64,000 bases of DNA from Lentibacillus siamensis. Its GTDB lineage: Bacteria; Bacillota; Bacilli; Bacillales; Amphibacillaceae. The stretch covers positions 248,001 to 312,000 of the forward strand of contig NZ_BAAADS010000025.1 in the NCBI RefSeq assembly GCF_039522605.1, written 5' to 3'. Below are positions 35,790 to 44,995 of this stretch, piece after piece (the first letter of the stretch is position 1; the number at the start of each line of letters is the position of its first letter). The notes beneath the pieces were generated by a model. It saw only the letters and a list, made by a program, of their open reading frames with translations. It ran no database searches and was not told where the DNA came from. The position numbers and the translations under genes were made by a program.

Positions 35790-36667
35790 TACGGATAGAG
35801 CCCCTTTTTTGTCTCTATCGCTTTAATACTTCTATATATAAATTCCGTATTTGGTATCGGATTCGTACTAATTTGCATCAAATAACCGGTTATCGAATCA
35901 ATCTCGGTTCCCCTGTCCTCACGAATATCCTTCAACATGGACGAAACATTTTTTTTCGTATTCCGGATGACTTGTTGCACCGAATCCCAAGCTGCATTAA
36001 AATCCATATTCAATGCAGTTGCTGCTTCACGGCAAAGAACAGAAGCAAGTTGCTGTAGATAACTGTTTTCAAGCAGCTGGCCATTGGCTACATCAAATAA
36101 TGCTGTTAACGGATTTATCACGGTATTGATCAGCAATTTTTCATGGAGCATTTGTTTCCAGTCCGCGGAAAACACAAACGGAAAAGCAGGCTGATTCAAT
36201 TTTGAAGTAAGCTCCCTGAGCGGGCTATCACTTGTATACAATGCCGCCAGCCGGATTATTCCCTCGCCAGTATGTTGCACGGTAATATTATCACGGCGAA
36301 GCGCCCCATGTTCCACTGTTCCTACCATTATCGGCTGGCCTGTGCGGTGTAATTTATCGATATGCCCCATGCCATTCTGAAGAAATATTACGGGAGTGTG
36401 ATAATTTGTCTGTTGAATGATCGGCAAAATGTTATCAATATGCTGCTGTTTAACACATACGATCAGAAGATCCTCTGAAACCATTTCATTAACTAACAGT
36501 GCGTTCACTCTGATTGACTCAGAGCATTGATCCAGTACAAGACCATAATCATTGATCATAGTTTTTTGTTCGGCTCGTCTAACATAAACGGTAACTTCAT
36601 GGTCGTTTGCCAAATAGCTGCCTGACAGCAACCCGACAGAACCGCCGCCTATAATACCAACTTTCAT
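35789..36667 (-). CDS. panE: Ketopantoate reductase family protein (YlbQ/PanE-like)
   Basis: NADPH-dependent reduction of ketopantoate to pantoate, for coenzyme A. N-terminal Rossmann loop KVGIIGGGSVGLLSGSYLA, NGMGH-type motif in FLQNGMGHIDKL near 100, and the catalytic lysine region HEKLLINTVINPLTAL near 180 with EIDSITGYL near 255. 292 residues. Matches the position of ylbQ. Paralogues exist in many genomes, so pathway assignment is probable, not proven. Confidence 0.88.
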   Translation of the reverse strand: MKVGIIGGGSVGLLSGSYLANDHEVTVYVRRAEQKTMINDYGLVLDQCSESIRVNALLVNEMVSEDLLIVCVKQQHIDNILPIIQQTNYHTPVIFLQNGMGHIDKLHRTGQPIMVGTVEHGALRRDNITVQHTGEGIIRLAALYTSDSPLRELTSKLNQPAFPFVFSADWKQMLHEKLLINTVINPLTALFDVANGQLLENSYLQQLASVLCREAATALNMDFNAAWDSVQQVIRNTKKNVSSMLKDIREDRGTEIDSITGYLMQISTNPIPNTEFIYRSIKAIETKKGLYP

Positions 36668-36845
36668 TCGACATTCCGCTCCCCCCGCGGGATTGATACC
36701 CTTTTCCTTTATTGTAGCAGAAGCAGAATAATTTGTATGGAATTATTCCCGTATTTTTATGTTATCTCGTTTCAATATTATCTGGTTTATACTATAATAA
36801 GTATATAGACGGAACAATAAATCTTGACTGATTGGGGGAATATAT

Positions 36846-37325
36846 ATGAATAACCGGATAAAAGTTGAAAAACTTTTAATCAATTATAAAACACTTGAAA
36901 AATTCAAACGCTTTAAAGCTTACGGAAACCAGGAATTGTCCATGTTGGAGGATTTACAAAGCAATATTATTGAAAATAACAGCATATCACCATTTTATGG
37001 AATCTATGTTGGCAACAATCTTATCGCCCGGATGAGTTTGTATCAAGTAACTGCAAAGTATGATCAATATTTCAAACCACCACAGGATTATCTTGAACTG
37101 TGGAAGCTTGAAGTCTTACCAGACTACCGCGGACAGGAATACGGAAAAGCTCTGGTGGACTTTGCCAAAAGTTTCAATCTTCCCATTAAAACGAACCCAC
37201 GGATCAATTCACATGGATTCTGGGAAAAAATGGGCTTCCAAAAAGCTAAATATGAAATGGAACGTGACCTTGGGGAAAACCCGCTTATCTGGATGCCGGA
37301 GGGTGTTCAGGAAAAAGAAGTCTAA
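36846..37325 (+). CDS. ylbP: GNAT-family N-acetyltransferase YlbP
   Basis: Predicted acetyltransferase of 159 residues. The acetyl-CoA-binding core is LWKLEVLPDYRGQEYGKALVDFAK (about 88-112, key residues R-G-Q-x-x-G-K). ATG 36846 follows GGGGGAA. Plus strand, divergent from the ketopantoate reductase and convergent with gerR. The substrate is unknown. Confidence 0.9.
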   Translation: MNNRIKVEKLLINYKTLEKFKRFKAYGNQELSMLEDLQSNIIENNSISPFYGIYVGNNLIARMSLYQVTAKYDQYFKPPQDYLELWKLEVLPDYRGQEYGKALVDFAKSFNLPIKTNPRINSHGFWEKMGFQKAKYEMERDLGENPLIWMPEGVQEKEV

Positions 37326-37362
37326 TAAAAGCACAAGCGCAGATTAATGCGATGAAAAAACG

Positions 37363-37405
37363 AGACATGAATTGCCTGACTATGGCACTCATGTCTTTCT
37401 TTTTT
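37363..37405 (+). terminator. Intrinsic terminator after ylbP
   Basis: Arms AGACATGA and TCATGTCT flank a loop and are followed by a T-rich stretch on the plus strand. Confidence 0.75.
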
Positions 37406-37500
37406 GTTCTGTTTATATAATATTGTGTTCTTAACAACATAGTTGAACCTCTAAAAAAATAAGGCGCTATTCTTTTGTGTGATATGCGGCTGCCCCAGCT

Positions 37501-37580
37501 CTTGTCCTGCGGTAAGAACAAGCCAGGCAGGGGTCCCACAGGCGAAGTACAAGCTGAGGAGGGCTCGGCACTTGCCAGTG
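37501..37580. repeat. Diverged GC-rich intergenic repeat, copy 1
   Basis: Resembles 46276-46364: both contain CCTG-GGG, AAGAA-AAGC, GGCAGGG-CCC, GCTGAG-AGGG and GGCACTTG in the same order. I recall GC-rich repeats of this kind in many Bacillaceae intergenic regions. It fills most of the 431-bp ylbP-gerR gap; no gene is seen there. Confidence 0.6.
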
Positions 37581-37756
37581 GTTAAAAGATATTCGATCGT
37601 TTTTTGGCAGACGCGCACTTATGCCGGCAATAAAATCGACTATATTCAAACGGAGAAGAGCTGCATCGAATATGTTCACATTCGTTATTTTTTTCTATGT
37701 TGCAGTTTATGGATTTTGTGTTTAGAACTACAATTTATACAAATACAGCTTTCTTA

Positions 37757-38245
37757 TTAATTCTTATTTTTTTCATTAACCCATTGCCAAATGTTTCCCA
37801 TTTCAGCCCATGCTTCCTGGTAATTTTTCAGTTTCTGTTTCAATGATTCATTTTCACTTTTCAGTTGCTCTACAAGACTTGCCTGCTCGGCATGAGGAAA
37901 TCCGCTTTCATTATCACTATTATCAGTGCGCATTTTTTCGAGTAACAGTATAGCCGTATCAATAGGATCTCTATCCGAATCTTTTCCAGGATCAATATAT
38001 TGCCAGGCCTTTTTGCGATTCCCCTGTTTCCGTTCCTCTTTCGCGAGTTCAATAGCATCCTGATATTGCCTGCGGATGGAGGCATTCCACCTGAACCCAC
38101 ATGCCGCAGAAGTACGTGAAAGCTCCTTACCAACTTCTTTAAATGCTTCCAGCTGTGTTTTTCCTTCCCGAATATGGCGAAGTACAGTCTCAGCCAGAAT
38201 TATATCCTCATCTTTTGTCCATGCATCCTGACGTGTCGCATTCAT
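37757..38245 (-). CDS. gerR: RsfA/GerR-family sporulation transcription regulator (YlbO)
   Basis: Mother-cell regulator; in B. subtilis ylbO (gerR) modulates sigma-E genes. The N-terminal Myb/SANT-like DNA-binding region reads RQDAWTKDEDIILAETVLRHI (described by position 5-25) and SRTSAACGFRWNASIRRQY (about 46-64). A C-terminal coiled coil follows (LVEQLKSENESLKQKL). 162 residues. RsfA is a close paralogue; position supports GerR. A sigma-E-like promoter lies upstream. Confidence 0.88.
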   Translation of the reverse strand: MNATRQDAWTKDEDIILAETVLRHIREGKTQLEAFKEVGKELSRTSAACGFRWNASIRRQYQDAIELAKEERKQGNRKKAWQYIDPGKDSDRDPIDTAILLLEKMRTDNSDNESGFPHAEQASLVEQLKSENESLKQKLKNYQEAWAEMGNIWQWVNEKNKN

Positions 38246-38271
38246 GACATCCCTCCTTACCGTTTGCTACC

Positions 38272-38300
38272 AATGTATGCAAAAAGTAGGAGTGATAGAA
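38272..38300 (-). promoter_or_regulatory. Candidate sigma-E promoter of gerR
   Basis: TTCTATC (plus 38294-38300), 14-bp spacer, CATACATT (plus 38272-38279) on the minus strand. The -10 fits CATAnnnT; the -35 is only a 4/7 match but resembles the one before spoVD. Confidence 0.4.
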
Positions 38301-38448
38301 TAATTCCGATTAAATAGTTTGAAAATTATTCAACAAAAGCAAAAGTACTTCGAAGTGTTTACGGTCGGCATTGCGGCAATATACTGCTGATTCTTCCTAA
38401 CAGGTAGGAACTGTGAAGTTTTGCCCGCGTGAAGCTGAACATATCAGA

Positions 38449-39204
38449 TTATTTTCGATTCCGAAATTGCTGTACAGCTTCTTTATGTTCAACTGAATCC
38501 CAAAGGTCAGCACTATTTCTCACTTCATCACTCATCGCAGCTGATAAGCCAAGTATGGATGTCCGCTTCATAAACTGCCGTTTCAATATATGCATCTGCT
38601 TATGTGATCTGGACAGATATGGCTCTACTAGTTTCGCATCATCCCATTCAAATTGCGGGACAACTTGGTGAATCCAACCCCTTTGATATAAATACGAGGC
38701 ATCATACATTTCACCCTTTAGTATCCAATGATACGCAAAATTAGGGTGAACTTTTTCATAAAGCAGTGCACCTCCGCCCCAACCGGGGGTGATACCTAAT
38801 GTTGTCTGAACGAATCCGAATCGGGTATTTTCTCTGGCAATCCGAAAATCACAGGCAGTTGCTATTTCACAGCCTCCGCCAAGTGCATCCCCATTCAATA
38901 AACAAATGGTAGGAACAGGAAAGGATGCAATATCATATAAGACCTCTTTCATCGGATACAAAGCCGAAAATGCTTCATCCGTCGTAAGATCCCCATGAAG
39001 ATTTGCAAGATCCCCACCTGCACAAAACATTCTCTCTCCAGCTGCTGAAAAGACCAAAAACTTTAAATTATCCTGTTTAGCAGTCTCTAACGCTTTCCTC
39101 AATTCAACTGTCATTGCTGCTGAAATCGCATTAAGCTTATCCGGACGCTGCAACCGGATGATACCATATCCATTTTCGTGATGGATGTACTGTATTGTCT
39201 CCAT
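38449..39204 (-). CDS. Enoyl-CoA hydratase/isomerase family protein
   Basis: Crotonase-fold protein of 251 residues. Oxyanion-hole motifs FSAAGERMFCAGGDLANLHG (about 50-69) and LNGDALGGGCEIATACDFRIA (about 103-123) are clear, with FGFVQTTLGITPGWGG next. Substrate and reaction (hydratase, isomerase or hydrolase) cannot be told from sequence. B. subtilis has no such gene between rpmF and ylbO, so this is a local difference. Confidence 0.88.
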   Translation of the reverse strand: METIQYIHHENGYGIIRLQRPDKLNAISAAMTVELRKALETAKQDNLKFLVFSAAGERMFCAGGDLANLHGDLTTDEAFSALYPMKEVLYDIASFPVPTICLLNGDALGGGCEIATACDFRIARENTRFGFVQTTLGITPGWGGGALLYEKVHPNFAYHWILKGEMYDASYLYQRGWIHQVVPQFEWDDAKLVEPYLSRSHKQMHILKRQFMKRTSILGLSAAMSDEVRNSADLWDSVEHKEAVQQFRNRK

Positions 39205-39326
39205 TCAATGAAATCCTCTCTTATATGTACTGCATTAATTGTAGCATACTGTTGACGTTACATTAAGAAAGGTTAATTATACCGATATCCTGACATTAGC
39301 AGAAGGTTCAATGGCCTGCAAATAAT

Positions 39327-39381
39327 CGTATAAAAATATGGCATTGGGATTTCCAGCGAATGCCATAGTTGCGATTATACG
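39327..39381. repeat. Long two-step inverted repeat
   Basis: Outer arms CGTATAA/TTATACG (39327-39333, 39375-39381) and inner arms TATGGCATT/AATGCCATA (39337-39345, 39359-39367) between the enoyl-CoA hydratase gene and the rpmF terminator. No T run; function unknown. Confidence 0.6.
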
Positions 39382-39394
39382 CACCCTTAATAGC

Positions 39395-39430
39395 TAAAAA
39401 AACAGACCACCTTTATCCCAGTGATCTGTT
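39395..39430 (-). terminator. Intrinsic terminator after rpmF
   Basis: Stem AACAGATCAC / GTGGTCTGTT followed on the minus strand by a T7 run, 10 bases after the rpmF stop. Confidence 0.85.
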
Positions 39431-39440
39431 TCTGACAAAT

Positions 39441-39617
39441 TTATGCTTCTGATACAACTTCTTTTCCGTCATAGTGTCCGCATGATTTACAAACATGATG
39501 TGGCTTAGCCAATTCACCACAGTTTGAGCATTCCACCATGCCAGGTACATGCAGTTTTTTATGAGTACGACGTTGGTTTTTAACCTTTTTGGAAGTTCTT
39601 CTCTTTGGTACTGCCAT
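39441..39617 (-). CDS. rpmF: 50S ribosomal protein L32
   Basis: Ribosomal protein of 58 residues, MAVPKRRTSKKVKNQRRTHK at the N-terminus. A zinc-ribbon with CSNCG and CKSCG cysteine pairs identifies the zinc-binding (C+) form rather than the zinc-free paralogue. It follows ylbN by 51 bp, the usual ylbN-rpmF operon, and ends at a strong terminator. Confidence 0.97.
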   Translation of the reverse strand: MAVPKRRTSKKVKNQRRTHKKLHVPGMVECSNCGELAKPHHVCKSCGHYDGKEVVSEA

Positions 39618-39668
39618 GACTTACACCTCCTTCAAAATATGAAAGCAAAACCAGAATAAATATCATTC

Positions 39669-40202
39669 CTATTTTTCTTTCTCATCATTATTAAGCAATG
39701 ACTCCAGTTTCTTCAAACGGGGATCAATCTTTTTTTCATTGGAATCCTCTGAGACTAATTCCCAACCCTCTCCTTCTGTAGGAGCATGGCTGGTGACATT
39801 TTCATCGTTGGAAAACACTCGGAAAGGAACCTCTAATAGAATATTTTCCTTGATAAGTGGAGTTAAGTCAAGTACTTCTCCATCAATTGGATGTACTTCT
39901 TCTTCCTCTTCCCCGTCATCATAATAGATCGATTCAGAAAACACCTCAGTAGCTTTTATTTCGAACGGATAGGGTACATCCACCAACGTTCGGGCGCATG
40001 GCAAAATCATTTCTCCTTCAATTGTGAAAGAAAAAATAATTTCGTCCCCCTGATCATAAACCGTTCCATAAACATGAACAGGGTCAATCGTTCGAATATC
40101 ATTATTCATTGATTCCAATTCGGAAACATTTACCCAATCATCAAATTCAAAAGGCTTATTATAGGCATTCTTCTTAATTTGACCTATTGTAAATTTCATC
40201 AT
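39669..40202 (-). CDS. ylbN: YceD/DUF177-family protein YlbN
   Basis: 177-residue acidic protein of the DUF177 family, whose members are linked to 23S rRNA processing or accumulation. Visible motifs: CARTLVDVPYPFEI (about 68-81) and a D/E-rich segment YYDDGEEEEEVHPIDGEVLDLTPL. Always paired with rpmF, suggesting a ribosome role. Start is one of two consecutive ATG codons. Confidence 0.9.
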   Translation of the reverse strand: MMKFTIGQIKKNAYNKPFEFDDWVNVSELESMNNDIRTIDPVHVYGTVYDQGDEIIFSFTIEGEMILPCARTLVDVPYPFEIKATEVFSESIYYDDGEEEEEVHPIDGEVLDLTPLIKENILLEVPFRVFSNDENVTSHAPTEGEGWELVSEDSNEKKIDPRLKKLESLLNNDEKEK

Positions 40203-40227
40203 TTATCACCTCATGGCAACAAGAGTT

Positions 40228-40256
40228 ATTTTAAAAGGAAAATCAGCATTTGTCAA
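40228..40256 (-). promoter_or_regulatory. Sigma-A promoter of ylbN-rpmF
   Basis: TTGACA (plus 40251-40256), 17-bp spacer, TAAAAT (plus 40228-40233) on the minus strand, just upstream of ylbN. Confidence 0.8.
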
Positions 40257-40429
40257 TATTTTTTCTTTACAGTTTCAGGTATTGCATTGACTGGTTATAA
40301 TGTTAAACCGTTTATTCCTTCTTTTCATCATTATTCCCGTTCAGTCTAAACATAACCATTCCTGTAACAATGCGGATCTGCTCTTTTTTTGATACAATTA
40401 ATACCAATATATTACAAGGAAGTGACGAT

Positions 40430-41647
40430 ATGAAAGCATGTGGGCTAATCGTTGAATATAATCCTTTTCATAATGGACACGCCTATCATATACAGGAATC
40501 CAAAAAAACTTCCGGAGCAAACTGCATGATCGCTGTCATGAGTGGAAACTTTCTTCAGCGTGGTGAACCAGCAATAATTGATAAGTTCTATCGAACGAGA
40601 GCAGCGCTATCTGCAGGAATTGATATTGTTCTGGAGCTGCCATACGCATATGCAGTCCAAAGCAGCGATCTTTTTGCAAAAGGTTCCGTACATACATTGA
40701 ATGAAGTCGGTGTATCCAGTATCTGTTTCGGCAGTGAATCAGGTGATGAATCGCATTTTATCGAAGGATACCAGCTTTATACCATTAGAGAAAAAGTATT
40801 TAAAAAAATATTAAAAGAACAACTTGCCAAGGGAACATCCTTTCCGGAAGCAAGCAGAATCGCATACCAGGAAATTGGACTCGCTGCTTCGGAAATGGAC
40901 TTAACACGACCGAATAATATTCTCGGTTTCAGTTATGTGAAAGCAATCCTGAACAACAACCTGCCCATTGATCCATTAACGATCAAACGAACCAAAAGCA
41001 ACTACCATGATCAAAGCTTTTCCGGCTCAATAGCAAGCGCCACAAGCATACGAAAAGAACTTCTTGCCGAGGGAACAATCAATCCTGACCTTGCTGATAC
41101 GATGCCCGCTGAAACCGTCAGCCAATTGAAAAGCTACAAACAGCGTTCCGGCGTCTGGCATGCGTGGGAACTATACTTTCCCATCCTGAAATATCGGGTT
41201 AAAACCATGTCCGCAAATGAACTAGCTGCGATTCACGGTGTTGATGAAGGTCTGGAAAACCGGATCAAGAAAACAGCAGATGAAGCAAATTCCTTCACCG
41301 ACTGGGTTGGCCGAATCAAAACAAAACGATACACATGGACAAGACTACAGCGGATGTTTGTTCATATTTTAACCAACACGAAAAAAACGGATCTGGAAGC
41401 AGCAAAGAATAACCCCTCTGTCTCCTTTGTCCGACTGCTTGGAATGACAGAAACGGGGCAGTCCTACTTGAGTTCACAAAAAAAGAAGATGAATGTTCCG
41501 CTTATATCCAATCTCAACAAAAGCACCAGTCCCATGCTTTACATGGAGGAAAGAGCAACGAATGCATATTACAGTGTACTGGAGAATGACATGCAAAAAA
41601 CGTTTCATGACCGGGAGTTGGAGCCGCCTGTCATCTTTAATACTTGA
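40430..41647 (+). CDS. tmcAL: tRNA(Met) cytidine acetate ligase TmcAL (YlbM)
   Basis: Forms N4-acetylcytidine at the wobble position of elongator tRNA-Met from acetate and ATP. The nucleotidyltransferase motif GLIVEYNPFHNGH is at residues 4-16, and KGSVHTLNEVG and RPNNILGFSYVKA follow. I chose ATG 40430 with AAGGAAGTG upstream; an earlier in-frame start lacks a ribosome site. 405 residues. Convergent with ylbL. Confidence 0.94.
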   Translation: MKACGLIVEYNPFHNGHAYHIQESKKTSGANCMIAVMSGNFLQRGEPAIIDKFYRTRAALSAGIDIVLELPYAYAVQSSDLFAKGSVHTLNEVGVSSICFGSESGDESHFIEGYQLYTIREKVFKKILKEQLAKGTSFPEASRIAYQEIGLAASEMDLTRPNNILGFSYVKAILNNNLPIDPLTIKRTKSNYHDQSFSGSIASATSIRKELLAEGTINPDLADTMPAETVSQLKSYKQRSGVWHAWELYFPILKYRVKTMSANELAAIHGVDEGLENRIKKTADEANSFTDWVGRIKTKRYTWTRLQRMFVHILTNTKKTDLEAAKNNPSVSFVRLLGMTETGQSYLSSQKKKMNVPLISNLNKSTSPMLYMEERATNAYYSVLENDMQKTFHDRELEPPVIFNT

Positions 41648-41649
41648 AG

Positions 41650-41678
41650 AGACCCTGATTTGCCAGGGTCTCTTCCTT
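41650..41678. terminator. Bidirectional terminator between tmcAL and ylbL
   Basis: AGACCCTG / CAGGGTCT hairpin right after the tmcAL stop with T-rich sequence on the plus side, shared by two convergent genes. Confidence 0.75.
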
Positions 41679-42706
41679 TAATTTTTCTTAGGTTCTAATT
41701 GTTGAAGATAATCAAGTGCATCGGTAAACGTTTTGACCGGAACAATTTTCATGTCAGTACCAATCTCTTCAGCTGTTCTTTTAGCTACTTCATAGTTGGA
41801 CTTTTCTGCCTCATCTCCATTCGGTGCAAAGAAAATATCACAGCCTTCTTCATCAGCAGCAATTACCTTCTTGTCAATACCGCCTATCCGCAGTACATTT
41901 CCTTCATAATCCACTTCACCTGTACCGGCAATCTGATAACCTTTCGTCAAATCTTGTTTCATTAACTGATCATATATTTCCAATGAAAACATCAACCCGG
42001 CACTAGGTCCTCCTATGTTTCCGCTCGAAAAATTGACATCCGGTTCAACTTCCACACCCCGATCAGTGACAAGCCGTATGCCGATACCAACTTTGCCGTC
42101 TAATTTATCATACGTTGCGAGTTCGATTTTTTTCGTACGTTCTTCTCCATCCCTGATTACCTCCAAGGATATTGAATCCCCCGCTTCTTTGCCTTTTACA
42201 TAAGATATGAGATCGTCCGCCTTGTGAACTTCATTACCGTCAATCCCGGTTATTCGGTCTCCTGACTGCAGTTTATCATCCGCTGGCATTCCTTTTACAA
42301 CCGACACAACATATACTCCGTTATATTCGATAGTAATATCTTTTTTAGCCGCTTTGTATGCAACAGCAATCGCTTTCTCCTGTGATGAATCCATCATCTT
42401 TAGCTGCACATGAAAATATTCTTCTTCTGAAACCCCCTCGGGCCTGATTTCATTGATTGGATGCAGTTCATGATGCGGTTTGATTTTTGCCCATAAAAAT
42501 TGAATCGGCGTAACCTGACCTCCACGGACGGTGACAAGATGCATGTCACCTTCACTCGGATAGCCCCCGTCCACTTCAACTATCGGGTTTAATGCATCTG
42601 CACCACCAGGTTTATACACATAGTAGGGAAGCTGGTAGGCTGAGATAAAAAATGCAATCAAAATTACGATAATAAACGTTATGATATGTTTCTTATTTAC
42701 ATTCAT
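41678..42706 (-). CDS. ylbL: PDZ-domain serine protease YlbL (Lon C-terminal type)
   Basis: Membrane-anchored protease: N-terminal transmembrane helix (about 7-26), PDZ domain (about 120-190: GVYVVSVVKGMPADDKLQSGDRITGI), and Lon-type protease domain with the catalytic serine in GGPSAGLMFSLEIYD near 232 and the lysine in GIDKKVIAADEEG near 280. 342 residues. Related to streptococcal SepM; YlbL is linked to recovery from DNA damage in B. subtilis. Confidence 0.93.
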   Translation of the reverse strand: MNVNKKHIITFIIVILIAFFISAYQLPYYVYKPGGADALNPIVEVDGGYPSEGDMHLVTVRGGQVTPIQFLWAKIKPHHELHPINEIRPEGVSEEEYFHVQLKMMDSSQEKAIAVAYKAAKKDITIEYNGVYVVSVVKGMPADDKLQSGDRITGIDGNEVHKADDLISYVKGKEAGDSISLEVIRDGEERTKKIELATYDKLDGKVGIGIRLVTDRGVEVEPDVNFSSGNIGGPSAGLMFSLEIYDQLMKQDLTKGYQIAGTGEVDYEGNVLRIGGIDKKVIAADEEGCDIFFAPNGDEAEKSNYEVAKRTAEEIGTDMKIVPVKTFTDALDYLQQLEPKKN

Positions 42707-42729
42707 GGTAGAACTCCTTCCAGTTTCAT

Positions 42730-42805
42730 GGCAGTAAGAAAGTAAACTAACTTTTTTACTGCATTAGTGCGACTCAGGCTTTCGCCGATAAGGCTTGCAC
42801 CTCAC
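42730..42805 (+). repeat. Diverged paired-hairpin repeat upstream of ylbL
   Basis: GCAGTAAGAAAGT / ACTTTTTTACTGC hairpin (42730-42762) followed by ATTAGTGCGACTCAGG, like 1829-1903 on the opposite strand. The rest of the 458-bp gap 42707-43164 contains further inverted repeats (CATGAACC at 42840, ATGCCATA/TATGGCAT at 42873-42911, GGCTTATC/GATAAGCC at 43052-43105) but no gene; ylbK is absent. Confidence 0.6.
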
Positions 42806-43164
42806 AGTATACGAGGTTCATGAAAGAAAAAGTGCTTTCACATGAACCCCTTGAACAATACAACGATTTCCAATGCCATAAATACTCTGGAGTATTACAA
42901 AGTCTATGGCATAAAAGTAAGATGTATGTGCGTATATTTGTATAGACTTGTTCATGTTTAAATGGGTGACGCACGTTACCAAAAAGTGATCAAAAATACG
43001 CTAGCATCAGTTTACTACTATCAGAAATAGAAGTACAGGATTAGAAAACGCGGCTTATCGATAGGCGATTCAAATAAAAATATTTTTTGCTTTTCATAGA
43101 TAAGCCATAGTCACACTAACGCGGTGTGAACATAATTGCCAAGATTAGTATGGGAGGCCTTCCT

Positions 43165-44367
43165 TTGATTCAAAAAATAAAGACAATCCTGCTTTCAGGA
43201 GCTACGGTATTTCTTGCATTTTCATTAATTAAATATCCGGATCAAGCATTTGAGGCTAGCCTCCGCGGGTTGAGTATGTGGTGGGAAGTTGTTTTTCCTT
43301 CACTGTTACCTTTTTTTATCACAGCGGAATTATTAATCGGATTTGGTGTTGTTAAATTTATCGGGGTGTTATTTGAGCCGGTCATGCGGCCTTTGTTCAA
43401 CGTGCCTGGAACAGGAAGTTTTGCATGGGCTATGGGCATGGCCAGCGGGTATCCCACCGGTGCAAAAATATCAGCGCGGTTAAGGGAAGAAAAACAATTA
43501 TCCCAGGTTGAAGCAGAACGGCTTGTTTCTTTCACAAATGCTTCAAGTCCATTATTCATTTTTGGTGCGGTATCGGTCGGATTTTTTTACGATATGAAGC
43601 TTGGTATTCTGCTGGCTGCCGCCCATTACATCGGCAATGCACTAGTCGGAATCTGCATGCGATTTTATGGGAGAAACAATGACCGTTCTGATAATGGAAG
43701 GGGTAAACGTAGACTTTCAATAAGACAGGCATTCCAGGAAATGCATCGTTCCCGGATGAATGATCATCGTCCATTTGGACAAATTGTCGGTGATGCAGTC
43801 CTGAATTCCATTCAAACGCTTGTAATGGTAGGCGGCTTCATTATTCTTTTTTCTGTCATCACTAAACTGCTGTATATCATTGGCTTGTCACCCCTGATAG
43901 CTTCTCTGTTCGAACATATTTTACAATTGCTTACACTGCCGGCCGACCTTGCATTACCATTATTCTCAGGATTATTTGAAATTACGCAGGGTGCTAAAGC
44001 CATCTCACAAACGGATACAGCCAATCTGCTGCCTAAATTTATTGTTGTCAGTTTCATACTGGGTTTCAACGGTTTTTCCGTCCAGGCTCAGGTTGCAAGT
44101 ATTATCGCCCGAACCGACATCCGGTTTGGACCATATTTTTTCGCCCGGATTTTGCATGGTCTGTTTGCCGGCATACTGACAATTATTCTGTTTAAACCAT
44201 TGTATTTGAACAGAACTTCATTTGATTTTAACGGTGTCCCCGTATCCAATGGTCCAGTCAACAACACATGGGTGGAAGTGATGCAATTTTTGGAGATTGC
44301 CGGGCCGATCATTACACTTGTCTTTTTACTTATTGCCGCCATGATACTGAAGAAACGGATACATTAG
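43165..44367 (+). CDS. ylbJ: Sporulation integral membrane protein YlbJ
   Basis: Membrane protein of about 400 residues with eight or more hydrophobic segments, required for spore cortex formation in B. subtilis. The nucleoside-recognition-like domain has AMGMASGYPTGAKISARL (about 92-109) and a second half FSGLFEITQGAKAI. I chose TTG 43165 because GGGAGG lies 7 bases upstream; an ATG further 5' has no ribosome site. Confidence 0.92.
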   Translation: MIQKIKTILLSGATVFLAFSLIKYPDQAFEASLRGLSMWWEVVFPSLLPFFITAELLIGFGVVKFIGVLFEPVMRPLFNVPGTGSFAWAMGMASGYPTGAKISARLREEKQLSQVEAERLVSFTNASSPLFIFGAVSVGFFYDMKLGILLAAAHYIGNALVGICMRFYGRNNDRSDNGRGKRRLSIRQAFQEMHRSRMNDHRPFGQIVGDAVLNSIQTLVMVGGFIILFSVITKLLYIIGLSPLIASLFEHILQLLTLPADLALPLFSGLFEITQGAKAISQTDTANLLPKFIVVSFILGFNGFSVQAQVASIIARTDIRFGPYFFARILHGLFAGILTIILFKPLYLNRTSFDFNGVPVSNGPVNNTWVEVMQFLEIAGPIITLVFLLIAAMILKKRIH

Positions 44368-44459
44368 AAAAGCAGATTTGCCTCGCGTTAAGTTAACGAA
44401 TGCACATCCAAATTGGGACATATCGAAAATGTGTAAGACAAGAGTAACACCTTTCCCAA

Positions 44460-44494
44460 AATATAAAGGAAGGCTAATCCATTGGATAGCCTCC
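44460..44494 (-). terminator. Intrinsic terminator after coaD
   Basis: Stem GGAAGGCTAATCC / GGATAGCCTCC; on the minus strand followed by TTTATATTTT, 8 bases past the coaD stop. Confidence 0.75.
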
Positions 44495-44502
44495 CTGTTG
44501 TT

Positions 44503-44979
44503 CTAAAATTTCTTGTTCAGCGCTTCCTCAACCGGCTTCGGCACGAGATCGGAAACATTTGCCTTATATTTGGCGACTTCCTTCACGATACTCGAACTGA
44601 GAAATGAATATTGATTGTTCGTCATCATAAACAGCGTTTCAATATTTTCATTCAGTTTCCTGTTCATGGAAGTTATTTGCATTTCATATTCAAAATCGCT
44701 GACCGCGCGTAAACCACGCAGTACAGCCTGTGCATTTTTTTGTGTTGCATAGTCAATTAACAGCTCACCAGAGGAATCGACTGAAACATTTTCTAAATGC
44801 TCCGTCGACTGCTTGATTAATTTAAATCGTTCTTCAACCGAAAATAATGGGGACTTTGACTGATTATTAAAAACAACAATGATAACATGGTCAAATATTC
44901 TCGCACCGCGTTCGATAATATCTAAATGGCCATATGTAATAGGATCAAAACTTCCCGGACAAATTGCTAGTCTGGTCAA
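44503..44979 (-). CDS. coaD: Phosphopantetheine adenylyltransferase
   Basis: Fourth step of coenzyme A synthesis. Nucleotidyltransferase motif CPGSFDPITYGHLDII (about 6-21) with the catalytic T/H-x-G-H, RGLRAVSDFEYE (near 88), and LSSSIVKEVA (near 128). I chose TTG 44979 with GGGAG 9 bases upstream; 158 residues, the usual length. This gives a 16-bp gap to rsmD instead of an overlap. Confidence 0.95.
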   Translation of the reverse strand: MTRLAICPGSFDPITYGHLDIIERGARIFDHVIIVVFNNQSKSPLFSVEERFKLIKQSTEHLENVSVDSSGELLIDYATQKNAQAVLRGLRAVSDFEYEMQITSMNRKLNENIETLFMMTNNQYSFLSSSIVKEVAKYKANVSDLVPKPVEEALNKKF

Positions 44980-44995
44980 AAGCAAGCGCTCCCTT

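Noticed and set aside
42774..42974. 66-codon open frame upstream of ylbL as a possible ylbK remnant
   Set aside because: No resemblance to a patatin-like hydrolase; the stretch is inverted repeats.
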